Assembly (NCBI GenBank): GCA_014730295.1
Contig: WJIN01000351.1
Location: 1 to 21,304 of the forward strand
Direction: 5' to 3'
DNA: 21,304 bases
From: Promethearchaeota archaeon
GTDB lineage: Archaea > Asgardarchaeota > Lokiarchaeia > Sigynarchaeales > SOKP01
Part shown: positions 6,789 through 13,919 of the stretch, piece after piece
How positions within the stretch are numbered: position 1 is the stretch's first letter
How the letters are laid out: every line of letters starts with the position of its first letter
Program-made: the position numbers and the translations under genes
The notes under the pieces: generated by a model
The model's input: the letters and a program-made list of their open reading frames with translations, nothing else
Told to the model about the DNA's origin: nothing
Databases searched by the model: none

Positions 6789-9236
6789 TTATTTTTCTTT
6801 TAAAATATGTTTACTAGCACTTTCGACGATCCTTTTTGATAGTTTGACACCGAGTCCTGTTTTTCGATTAAGTAAATATGGGGATTCTTTGGCAACTCGA
6901 ACAGCGGTATGGTACCCCGATTCATAGAGGATGCGCGCTCTCACTCTTCCGACATTCTCTAATCGTACCACCAGGTCGAATAACTCCTCTCGGATACCGT
7001 AGTGAATGCGAATCTGGAGGGTTTCTGCCATCTCGGCGATCTTAACCATGTCGTTTTTAATATCCTGCCCTGACTCGCTGAGGTGCGTGGCGATGATTCC
7101 GACGAAGGTAATTATTCGTTCCAAATTTTCCCTTACCGACATTAGATCCCCCGCCATTATATGGTATCGTTCCAAGATCTTATTTATCGGTTCCTCATCA
7201 GCCCACTCGATTACGGGGTCTAAAAGTTTGTGATCCCGCACTCTTCTTTCCGAAATTAAGATCTCGTAGGATTCCCGTAATAAGTCTTGATAAGTGGAGA
7301 TTTCGCGATTTTCTAGTTTGGATCGAATTAATACTCCTGAGACGGGATATAAATAGAGCCGAATAATCAGTTTTCCGAACTGCGAACAAGTGATTTTTTC
7401 TTCACTTTCTTTGAGGATCAAGCCTTTTTCGAATAAATAATTTAAAATATATTGACTTTTAATGGATTTCGGCACGATGTCATTCATGGCTCGACGGACA
7501 CGCTTGTCGGGATATTCGATCAGATAAATCAAATATGCTGTAATATGTTCGCAAAACTCGAAGGCAAATTTGTTATCGGCAAAATTGTTGGAGATGCCGT
7601 TTTCAAACCCGCACGAGCACCTGATCCCATTATCCAAGTCGAATTCACAGAAAAATACACCGTATGTTGTCTTGATATAGCCTGAGAGGTTGGAGGGGGT
7701 TAGTTTGGAGATCTTGATCTTATACTCCCGTTCTTTTGCGAGTTTAACTTTCTTAGGATCAGCGTGGAGCTTTAAGATGTTGAGCGGAGTTATTTCTTTG
7801 ATCATTAATAATTCCTCAATAGGTATGGGTTGTTTCATCTTGTGGGAAATATTATACCAAAAATAGGTCTTTTCAAAAAATTTGGTAAGCCGATTCAATG
7901 AGATGATCTTTTCCTCATAGACCCGCAATAAGACTTGCTCTTTTAACGTATTGATGGTATTGAGTCCCGAATCGAGATCCTCATAGACGGGTATGAGGCG
8001 ATTTTCTTGGTAATCGACCTTGAAATAATGGTCTTCGATCCACGCTTTCTCTTCTAAGTTATTGACAAGTAATACACCATAACCGACCGAATCGAGTCCA
8101 GGTCGTCCCGCCCTTCCGAGCATTTGAAAAACCTCGTTTGCAGAAAATGGCATAAAATACGAGAAACCATCGCCATTTTCATAATATCCCTTAAAATTTC
8201 TGATATTATACCCGGAAGTCACGTAGCGTTTAAAATCTTTAAGAATAACGACGCGAGCAGGTAAGTTGATCCCCGCAGATAATGTAGTGGTACAGCAGAT
8301 CACTTTGATAATTCGCTTCTTATAATTTTGCTCCACCAAACGTCGTTCTTTGGGTAATAATCCTGCATGATGAAAGGCGATTCCGTGCTTAATAACTTTT
8401 TGAAGTTCAGGATGTCCTCCTTGAATTTTTTTAAGCTCAGTCTCAATTTTCTTACATAAATCCCTCTCATTAGGTTCCAAAAAGCGTTTCGTAGTTTGAT
8501 ATAGGGCTCTCGCCATCTTTTGAGTGGCTTTTCTGGTATTTAAAAAGATGAGTATCTGTCCGTTCTTTTCCAAGATACTTTTCAGTATTTTTTTTATGGT
8601 GGAATTCTTATTTTGCGAGACCTCGATCTTGTAATGAAGGGTTACGGGGCGTTCTTTTGATTTGATAAGGATGGTCTTATTACCGAGATTGTTGATCCAT
8701 GAGTTAAAGAATTCTGGATTATTGATTGTGGCAGATAATCCTATGATTTGCGGGGTTTGTAAAAACTCGTTCATGCGCACGATTAAAGATTCTAATCGCG
8801 GTCCCCGAGAAGATTCTCCGATAAAATGAATTTCGTCAATGATTATAGTAGCAATATCAAAAATCCATTCTTTATCATAGAAATTTCTAATGATAGAGTC
8901 CATTTTCTCGTAAGTGGTAATAATGATATCAGCTTGAGCCAGTTTTTTGTCATCGACGTCGAAATCACCGATGGAAAGTTCCACCCTTAGATTAAATCGT
9001 GTATATGCTTTTTTGAAATGGTAATATTTCTCAGTCGCGAGCGCTTTAAAAGGCACCAGATAGATTGATTTACCATAACCTTGAAAGATATTATGGATCG
9101 CACAGATCTCGCCGATAAGGGTTTTTCCACTTCCCGATGGTGCGCTAATAAGAAATGATTTGCGATAAAACAGTCCCTTTTTTATAGCTTCGGTTTGGAT
9201 ATCACGTAATTTGAAAATGTTTGATTCAAAAAGCAC
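6789..9236 (-). CDS. hel308: Hel308-type DNA repair helicase with inserted SWIM-type zinc finger
   Basis: This SF2 Ski2-like helicase unwinds lagging-strand forks in archaea. From the GTG at 9236 it has 815 residues: Q motif LRDIQ (10-14), Walker A APSGSGKT (32-39), DEIH (134-137), SAT (168-170), motif V TTTLSAGINLP (316-326), motif VI QMLGRAGRPG (371-380), winged helix, ratchet helices, and HhH end (758-807, NVGRVRARILYESGY). The winged helix, which starts with FFEKTYFW and resumes at ILNYLFEKGLI, is interrupted by about 130 residues. This insert contains C540-x-C542 and C562-x-H564, the SWIM zinc-finger signature CxCxnCxH. Typical Hel308 is about 700 residues; the insert explains most of the excess. 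The frame stays open and coding-like upstream of the GTG to about 9338, where an ATA follows AGGTG by 7 nt. The usual Hel308 N-terminal helix lies in that extension, so the true start is probably upstream of 9236. Confidence 0.92.
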   Translation of the reverse strand: MLFESNIFKLRDIQTEAIKKGLFYRKSFLISAPSGSGKTLIGEICAIHNIFQGYGKSIYLVPFKALATEKYYHFKKAYTRFNLRVELSIGDFDVDDKKLAQADIIITTYEKMDSIIRNFYDKEWIFDIATIIIDEIHFIGESSRGPRLESLIVRMNEFLQTPQIIGLSATINNPEFFNSWINNLGNKTILIKSKERPVTLHYKIEVSQNKNSTIKKILKSILEKNGQILIFLNTRKATQKMARALYQTTKRFLEPNERDLCKKIETELKKIQGGHPELQKVIKHGIAFHHAGLLPKERRLVEQNYKKRIIKVICCTTTLSAGINLPARVVILKDFKRYVTSGYNIRNFKGYYENGDGFSYFMPFSANEVFQMLGRAGRPGLDSVGYGVLLVNNLEEKAWIEDHYFKVDYQENRLIPVYEDLDSGLNTINTLKEQVLLRVYEEKIISLNRLTKFFEKTYFWYNISHKMKQPIPIEELLMIKEITPLNILKLHADPKKVKLAKEREYKIKISKLTPSNLSGYIKTTYGVFFCEFDLDNGIRCSCGFENGISNNFADNKFAFEFCEHITAYLIYLIEYPDKRVRRAMNDIVPKSIKSQYILNYLFEKGLILKESEEKITCSQFGKLIIRLYLYPVSGVLIRSKLENREISTYQDLLRESYEILISERRVRDHKLLDPVIEWADEEPINKILERYHIMAGDLMSVRENLERIITFVGIIATHLSESGQDIKNDMVKIAEMAETLQIRIHYGIREELFDLVVRLENVGRVRARILYESGYHTAVRVAKESPYLLNRKTGLGVKLSKRIVESASKHILKEK

Positions 9237-9377
9237 CCGTAATATGCGTTTATCTGGAATGAGACTGAAGATTTCTCTGTCTCGATATTCTTCTAAGTCC
9301 TCATCATTTAGTTCTTTGGAATAGTCGAATATGGTTATTTTGGGCCACCTAGTAAGATTATATTTCTAAAAATATTG

Positions 9378-9386
9378 AAAAAAAAA
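9378..9386 (-). terminator. T9 run after the CPIC-protein gene
   Basis: Nine T on the - strand begin 8 bp after the stop at 9394. It fits archaeal T-run termination. The same tract, followed by CAATATTTTTAG (about 9366-9377), may act as the promoter of the Hel308 gene. Confidence 0.5.
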
Positions 9387-9393
9387 TAGTTCA

Positions 9394-9702
9394 TTAATAA
9401 GGATTAGACCATTTTTTTAGTAATTCTTGAAAAGTATGTGAGTCACGTGAAAATTCCAAGCTTTTTATGGCAGAACAGCTCCGTACCCGTAGGTCTTTGT
9501 CAATATAGAATAACACTCCATGGAGAGGATTGCCGTGGATGTGCAGATGTGGATAAGGAAATACTTCTTCCTGTAATAGGGTTTCTAAGGTGCTTTTTTC
9601 AATACCTATCCTCACCTTCTCATTACAGATCGGGCACCGATGGAGATTTCTGAGTTCTTTTCTGATCGTATGATCATCTATGTTTTTATTTGAGAGTACC
9701 AT
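9394..9702 (-). CDS. Small CPIC-motif protein
   Basis: This is a 102-residue soluble protein of a family I cannot name. C23-P-I-C26 could be half of a metal site. A central strand-rich part carries several histidines (HLHIHGNPLHG, 52-62) followed by VLFYIDKDLRVR, and the C-terminal helix ends in LLKKW. Only one CxxC is present, plus C76 and several histidines, so a mixed Cys/His zinc site or a dimeric site is possible. The ATG at 9702 is used; the ATG at 9709 is out of frame. It is encoded upstream of Hel308 on the same strand, 55 bp from the proposed Hel308 start, and is divergent from the membrane operon. Confidence 0.75.
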   Translation of the reverse strand: MVLSNKNIDDHTIRKELRNLHRCPICNEKVRIGIEKSTLETLLQEEVFPYPHLHIHGNPLHGVLFYIDKDLRVRSCSAIKSLEFSRDSHTFQELLKKWSNPY

Positions 9703-9749
9703 TGTTCATTTGTTAATTTTAATACTTAGTGCTCAATTAAGAGTTTATC

Positions 9750-9767
9750 AATATTTAAAGAAAAAAG
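9750..9767 (-). promoter_or_regulatory. TATA-type promoter of the 9702 gene
   Basis: Read on the - strand: CTTTTTTCTTTAAATATT, a close match to the common element, about 50 bp before the ATG. Confidence 0.65.
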
Positions 9768-9844
9768 ACTGATGTTTAGATTTTGAAATGAAGAAAAAGG
9801 AAGGGTTTTGTCACAGAAAGAGGTAAAAAAGACAAGAGAAATCC

Positions 9845-9938
9845 GGAGGATGGGGATAAACTGATTTAAAAACCTAAGAGTGTGAGCAAAACCCATATAT
9901 TCCAATTTATGGATGTCTATAAAAAATCCTCCCTTTTT
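9845..9938 (+). ncRNA. Candidate structured RNA, weak
   Basis: GGAGGAT (9845-9851) is complementary to ATCCTCC (9926-9932), which is followed by CTTTTT. Inside lie GGG (9852-9855 region) against CCC (9892-9894) and a CCATA/TATGG hairpin (9893-9912). A closing stem followed by a T-run looks like a small terminated RNA. I see no clear promoter before it and no match to a known RNA family; chance pairing is possible. The rest of the 292-bp divergent spacer holds the two promoters and nothing else I can identify. Confidence 0.25.
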
Positions 9939-9946
9939 GCAATTAA

Positions 9947-9964
9947 ATTTTTTCTTTTTAAATA
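9947..9964 (+). promoter_or_regulatory. TATA-type promoter of the membrane operon
   Basis: ATTTTTTCTTTTTAAATA shares its first 14 bases with the elements at 2295 and 3075. It ends 30 bp before the ATG at 9995. TAGATCGAT (9971-9979) lies between it and the start. Confidence 0.7.
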
Positions 9965-9994
9965 TCTAATTAGATCGATTAATGTGAGATTAAT

Positions 9995-12247
9995 ATGACA
10001 AATGTAATGGAAGTACCCGAAAAAGAATGGGATCTTGAAATTGATTTAGAAAATATCGCACAAGCTATTGAGACTAAAGATTATGACCAAGCTCTCGAAC
10101 TCGCCCAAAGAGGGTTAAAAACCGCTGAAGAGGGTTCACGCTTATACACCCGATTTCAGAAAGCTCTTAGAGAAATAAAAATTAGTCTACCACAGACACA
10201 AAAGTCATCTCGAGAAAAAAAACCTTCAATAATAGGATCATTCAAGCTAACAGACATTAAAGGGATTGGTACATCGACCGCCGAGAAATTACGAGATGCG
10301 GGGATCTCTACACCAGAGCAACTGAGTGCATCAAGTACTGAAACATTATCAAAAATCAACGGCATCAGTGAAAATTCTGCTGAGAGATTTATTAACGCAG
10401 CAAGAGATTTACTGCAAGGACATAAGGAATTCATTTCTAAAAGTGTTTCCAAACCAAAAATGACGGAGAAAAAAAAGAGTGCAACCTCAAAATCTCAGTT
10501 CGGGGGGCTTGAGAGCTATATAACTCCTCGAGAACAAAAACTAAAACCTAAACCCAAACATATTGAAACGAATAAAGAAATCGATAAAGAAATTGCCGAA
10601 GAAGTTTCAAAACGTATGGAGGAAATCGGAATGGAAGTGGAAATGTCAAGGAATAGTGAACCTAATACTCAAATAAAACAAGAAATCATCCAGGAAAGTG
10701 AGAATGAAATCGAGGATAATACCATATTTGAGGAGCATCTTGAGGATGAGATATCTCCATCTATTCATACTACGCGTAAATATTCTGAATTTATGATCCC
10801 CAAAAAAACAAACGAATTAAATACTGCTAAAAACAAACATACTGCTAATAGCGAGTCTCAAGAACTTATTTCCGAAGAAATAGCTGAAAAAAAGGATGTG
10901 CAGGATGATTTAAAAGAAAAAGATTATGAAAAGTTCAATCAAGAGCAAAAAATGACGAAATATGATTCGATGACCGAAAAGAACGATTTGCATTTTGATA
11001 TTGACAATATCCCAGAATATATTGAAGAAGATGATCAAGAAAGCATAGGACCCTTAAAAACAGAGTCTCACCTTGAGTTTCGAAAAAATAAGATCTCTAA
11101 CAAGAAAAAATCTCTACTCAAAAAAATCAGAATTATCTTACAAAAAAGGGGATATCATATATTATCCCATCTAAAGATCGATGGATGCGATATGATCGCA
11201 GTCAGATTGGTAAAGATTACGGAAGAAGAATCATGCCTTGTCCTCTTACCAATATTCGCAGATAAATTCGGGGAGCAATATCTTGTAGCTGAAAAAGGGA
11301 TTTCGATGCTCCATAGAGAACCATCGGATGAGGTGTACGGTCAATTTCTTTTCGATTGGGACGCTTTCAAAAAGGTAAAGGGAATCATCATGCGAGAGAT
11401 TGTTCAAGAACAAGAGATTTTTGAGACACTTGAAAGATATGCCCGTACGCCATTTACCTTAGAATATAATGAAACTGATAAACAAATATATCTTTATAGT
11501 GGGAGTAATACCTATACTGTGTGGATCTCACCAATCTATGTTGCGCACCAGAGAGTCGCTTTCCGAGAAAAAGAACTTCCTTTCCCTTATCTGAAAGCGC
11601 TTGATCTCCATGTCGTTGGGCACGATTACCTCGAGGCGCTCATTTCTTTTATGGAACGAAAATTTCTTTTTTTGATCGAGTATAGCCCAACCACGAAGAA
11701 CATACAATCAAAAGCGCAGCTTTATAACGACTTTCTCTCGGAACTTCGAAATGTTTCCATCCCAATGCTCATAATAACTTTCATGCTAGCGAGTCTTATT
11801 CCGATTATTCCAACCCTTACATTTGGAATGGGCGTTACGAGTTTTGCGATCTATTTAATCTTACTAGGCTGGCGTTATTATTTGTATAAGCAAAAACTCC
11901 ATATAAAACCTAAGGAGAGGACTGGTATGGGAGATGCAGAACTTGAATTGATGCATCAAGATTTTTCCGATGATGAGATGAGACAATTTATTTACGAACT
12001 CTTTGGAAAAAATTCAACCTACACCATTAAATCAAAAAACCCAAAGAGTCCAGACAATAATAGAAAAGAATCGAAAGAAGGTCCCATTTCTCAAAACCAA
12101 GAACAAGAACAAATCCAAGAAAAGGTTTCATATACTGGGAATAAATCTCAAGTAAAAACGAGGAAGAAAGAAGCGACAGAAAAGTCCTCGAAAAGTCCTA
12201 TAACCCGACAAATTCTTAAAAAATATGAGGGGCTCTTGGAAGAGTAA
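9995..12247 (+). CDS. Membrane protein with N-terminal helix-hairpin-helix domain
   Basis: This is a 750-residue protein of a family I do not recognise. Residues 13-62 form a helical pair resembling TPR or MIT repeats (DYDQALELAQRGLKTAEEG). Residues 80-140 form a tandem HhH domain (LTDIKGIGTSTAEKLRDAG, then INGISENSAERF), as in the RadA N-terminal region, which can bind DNA or protein. Residues 145-370 are acidic, Lys/Glu-rich and probably disordered or coiled. Residues 371-570 look like a folded alpha/beta domain. Two adjacent membrane segments (about 588-607 and 611-631) are followed by a charged, Gln/Lys-rich cytoplasmic tail. The short hairpin puts both large ends in the cytoplasm. It is the first gene of the + strand membrane cluster, 100 bp before the next gene. 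Confidence 0.88.
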   Translation: MTNVMEVPEKEWDLEIDLENIAQAIETKDYDQALELAQRGLKTAEEGSRLYTRFQKALREIKISLPQTQKSSREKKPSIIGSFKLTDIKGIGTSTAEKLRDAGISTPEQLSASSTETLSKINGISENSAERFINAARDLLQGHKEFISKSVSKPKMTEKKKSATSKSQFGGLESYITPREQKLKPKPKHIETNKEIDKEIAEEVSKRMEEIGMEVEMSRNSEPNTQIKQEIIQESENEIEDNTIFEEHLEDEISPSIHTTRKYSEFMIPKKTNELNTAKNKHTANSESQELISEEIAEKKDVQDDLKEKDYEKFNQEQKMTKYDSMTEKNDLHFDIDNIPEYIEEDDQESIGPLKTESHLEFRKNKISNKKKSLLKKIRIILQKRGYHILSHLKIDGCDMIAVRLVKITEEESCLVLLPIFADKFGEQYLVAEKGISMLHREPSDEVYGQFLFDWDAFKKVKGIIMREIVQEQEIFETLERYARTPFTLEYNETDKQIYLYSGSNTYTVWISPIYVAHQRVAFREKELPFPYLKALDLHVVGHDYLEALISFMERKFLFLIEYSPTTKNIQSKAQLYNDFLSELRNVSIPMLIITFMLASLIPIIPTLTFGMGVTSFAIYLILLGWRYYLYKQKLHIKPKERTGMGDAELELMHQDFSDDEMRQFIYELFGKNSTYTIKSKNPKSPDNNRKESKEGPISQNQEQEQIQEKVSYTGNKSQVKTRKKEATEKSSKSPITRQILKKYEGLLEE

Positions 12248-12301
12248 TAATCTCTTTTAGTCCTAATTTCTCATTTATTTATATATAATTTCGGATTGAG
12301 G

Positions 12302-12326
12302 TATTTTTTATTTAAATATGGAGGTG
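12302..12326 (+). promoter_or_regulatory. Possible internal promoter and Shine-Dalgarno before the 12348 gene
   Basis: TATTTTTTATTTAAATA (12302-12318) resembles the common promoter element, with A in place of C. It is followed by GGAGGTG (12320-12326). The Shine-Dalgarno lies 11 nt from an ATG at 12338, which opens only a 35-codon frame, and 21 nt from the ATG at 12348 that opens the long frame. The distal genes may thus have their own transcript. Confidence 0.4.
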
Positions 12327-12347
12327 TGATTCATCCTATGAGTAAAT

Positions 12348-13052
12348 ATGAAACTACTTGCATTATTCAAATCTTTGTTTTTTTTAGGCTGTGGAATCTG
12401 TTTTTTCTCACTTTTCTTGGATTTTTATTCTCTAAGAGTCTATAATGTTTCCGGTACACTTATCTCATCGTGGGATTATTCTTTGCTTACGGGATGGACG
12501 GGTTCGAATGCAACCTATCGTCCGCCTGAGCTTGGATTATCGATCGAATTTTTAGTGGTCTATCTCGGAGTAATTATTCTATCGGTGATTGCGACGCTGC
12601 TAAAAAATATTGAAAAAACTTCAGATTTGCGCTCCTTTATGCCGTATGCGTATCTTAATATCTTTTTACTGTTGATGATCAGCTTTATGATAGTCGTATT
12701 TCCTATTTTCTTTCTTCTCCCTGAAGAATTATATTATCCCTTTATGATTGTTTTTGATGAATCATTCAACTTAACATTTCATTATGCGTTGGGGATTCCC
12801 TATTATTTGCAGATGGGCGGTTTTGTTATGGTCTTTCCCTATGTGATTTTTCATTATCACTCCATATGTAAATATACCCTACAAAAAGACGATAACGTCG
12901 AAAAGATTCAAAAACTCATACAAGAAGAAAATGAATATATTGATTTTGACAGGTATATTACTGAAGAGAAATTGAAAGAGAGACACCGTAGAAAAGAAAA
13001 TGATAAAGAGTTCCAATTTAAGATTAATGTTTTACGAGAAGGGGGATTATAA
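12348..13052 (+). CDS. Four-transmembrane protein of the membrane operon
   Basis: This is a 234-residue integral membrane protein of unknown family. Hydrophobic segments lie at about 4-26, 62-86, 100-124 and 150-173. The loop 28-60 is Tyr/Ser/Thr/Gly-rich with an NAT sequon and is probably outside. The C-terminal 60 residues are highly charged and helical (EKIQKLIQEENEYIDFDRY onward) and should be cytoplasmic. In-frame TGA at 12339-12341 excludes a longer start; the ATG at 12348 is the first available. The next gene starts 2 bp after its stop, so translation is coupled. Confidence 0.82.
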   Translation: MKLLALFKSLFFLGCGICFFSLFLDFYSLRVYNVSGTLISSWDYSLLTGWTGSNATYRPPELGLSIEFLVVYLGVIILSVIATLLKNIEKTSDLRSFMPYAYLNIFLLLMISFMIVVFPIFFLLPEELYYPFMIVFDESFNLTFHYALGIPYYLQMGGFVMVFPYVIFHYHSICKYTLQKDDNVEKIQKLIQEENEYIDFDRYITEEKLKERHRRKENDKEFQFKINVLREGGL

Positions 13053-13054
13053 CC

Positions 13055-13906
13055 ATGCTGGAGCGAAAGACCGAAGATGATCAAATTAAGGAATTAATAG
13101 AGATATGTAAACACACCAAAAATTACAAGAAGATCGCAGTAGTAGGTTTTATGTTAATTAACAATCGAGCTAACGAACTGGGTGTGAAATTAGGTATTCG
13201 TCCACGAAATCGAGAAAATGAATCTTTATATGATTATTTATCCAATATCAATACAATTCTTACCACCAATTTTGAGATCAATCTCTTTCGCGACGATTTT
13301 CTCACTAACCTGAAAAAATATGAGATCATCTTTACTAAGCAACGTGGGGAGATGCCCTTTCAATACTTATCTGAGATATATGAATTGTATTATGAGTTAA
13401 GAAAGCTGGAAGTTCCAGATTTATGGAAGAAAGTCTCTCCCGAGATGCTTCCTAGAGGAATTTCGGAAATAAGTTTCCTCTCATCATTTTTAAGCGGATC
13501 ATCGCAAAAAGAGGAGCAAGATCCCATCCAAAAAATAATACTCCATAATTTTCAGCGGCATGAAACACAACTTAAGGCACGCTTAAAACAGAAATATGAT
13601 CCGAATACCTTTGAAAGCGCGATCTTGCTCAAACGAGTGAAAACGATCTTAGAACAGAATAAATCAGGAAAAATCCTTCTTAAAGGAACTCTGAAAGATA
13701 ACATAATCTATAAACATTCTCTCAATTCGACTATAGGTTTTTTTTTATTGGGTATTAGCATTCTATTGGGGATGGTCGGAGTTGTATGCCTCTTTCAAGC
13801 AGTTCTTTTTCCCACGATTTCCTCTTCTCTCAGCATGATTATCCTCCTTTTTTTCGGATCTGCTGCATTTTTCTTTTATATATATTGGTCTCAATTTATG
13901 AAATGA
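13055..13906 (+). CDS. Helical protein with two C-terminal membrane segments
   Basis: This is a 283-residue protein of unknown family. Residues 1-125 form an all-helical soluble domain (DQIKELIEICKHTKNYKKI, then GFMLINNRANELGVKLGIRP) with a charged helix pattern reminiscent of HEPN-like folds. I see no Rx4-6H motif, so nuclease activity is not claimed. Residues 150-222 are charged and helical. Membrane segments lie at about 225-250 and 258-278, and the chain ends right after the second, which leaves a C-terminal membrane hairpin with the soluble part in the cytoplasm. GGGGG ends 9 nt before the ATG. It is tightly packed between the four-TM gene (2 bp) and the large ATPase-like gene (13 bp). 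Confidence 0.82.
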   Translation: MLERKTEDDQIKELIEICKHTKNYKKIAVVGFMLINNRANELGVKLGIRPRNRENESLYDYLSNINTILTTNFEINLFRDDFLTNLKKYEIIFTKQRGEMPFQYLSEIYELYYELRKLEVPDLWKKVSPEMLPRGISEISFLSSFLSGSSQKEEQDPIQKIILHNFQRHETQLKARLKQKYDPNTFESAILLKRVKTILEQNKSGKILLKGTLKDNIIYKHSLNSTIGFFLLGISILLGMVGVVCLFQAVLFPTISSSLSMIILLFFGSAAFFFYIYWSQFMK

Positions 13907-13910
13907 GGTG
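13905..13910 (+). promoter_or_regulatory. Ribosome binding site of the 1290-residue protein
   Basis: GAGGTG overlaps the TGA stop of the preceding gene and lies 9 nt before the ATG at 13920, which fixes this start and indicates coupled translation. Confidence 0.75.
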
Positions 13911-13919
13911 TAAAGAAAT

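Noticed and set aside
9346..9394. Out-of-frame ATG (9394) and GTG (9348) as starts of Hel308
   Set aside because: Both frames hit stops within 14-19 codons and would need a frameshift to reach the Hel308 frame; kept only as a possible assembly-error scenario.
12338..12445. 35-codon frame starting at ATG 12338 behind GGAGGTG
   Set aside because: It overlaps the four-TM gene out of frame, is low-complexity Phe-rich and stops early; most likely a by-product of T-rich TM coding sequence.
13055..13430. HEPN-type toxin nuclease
   Set aside because: The helical domain is only loosely HEPN-like, and I see no Rx4-6H catalytic motif and no partner antitoxin.
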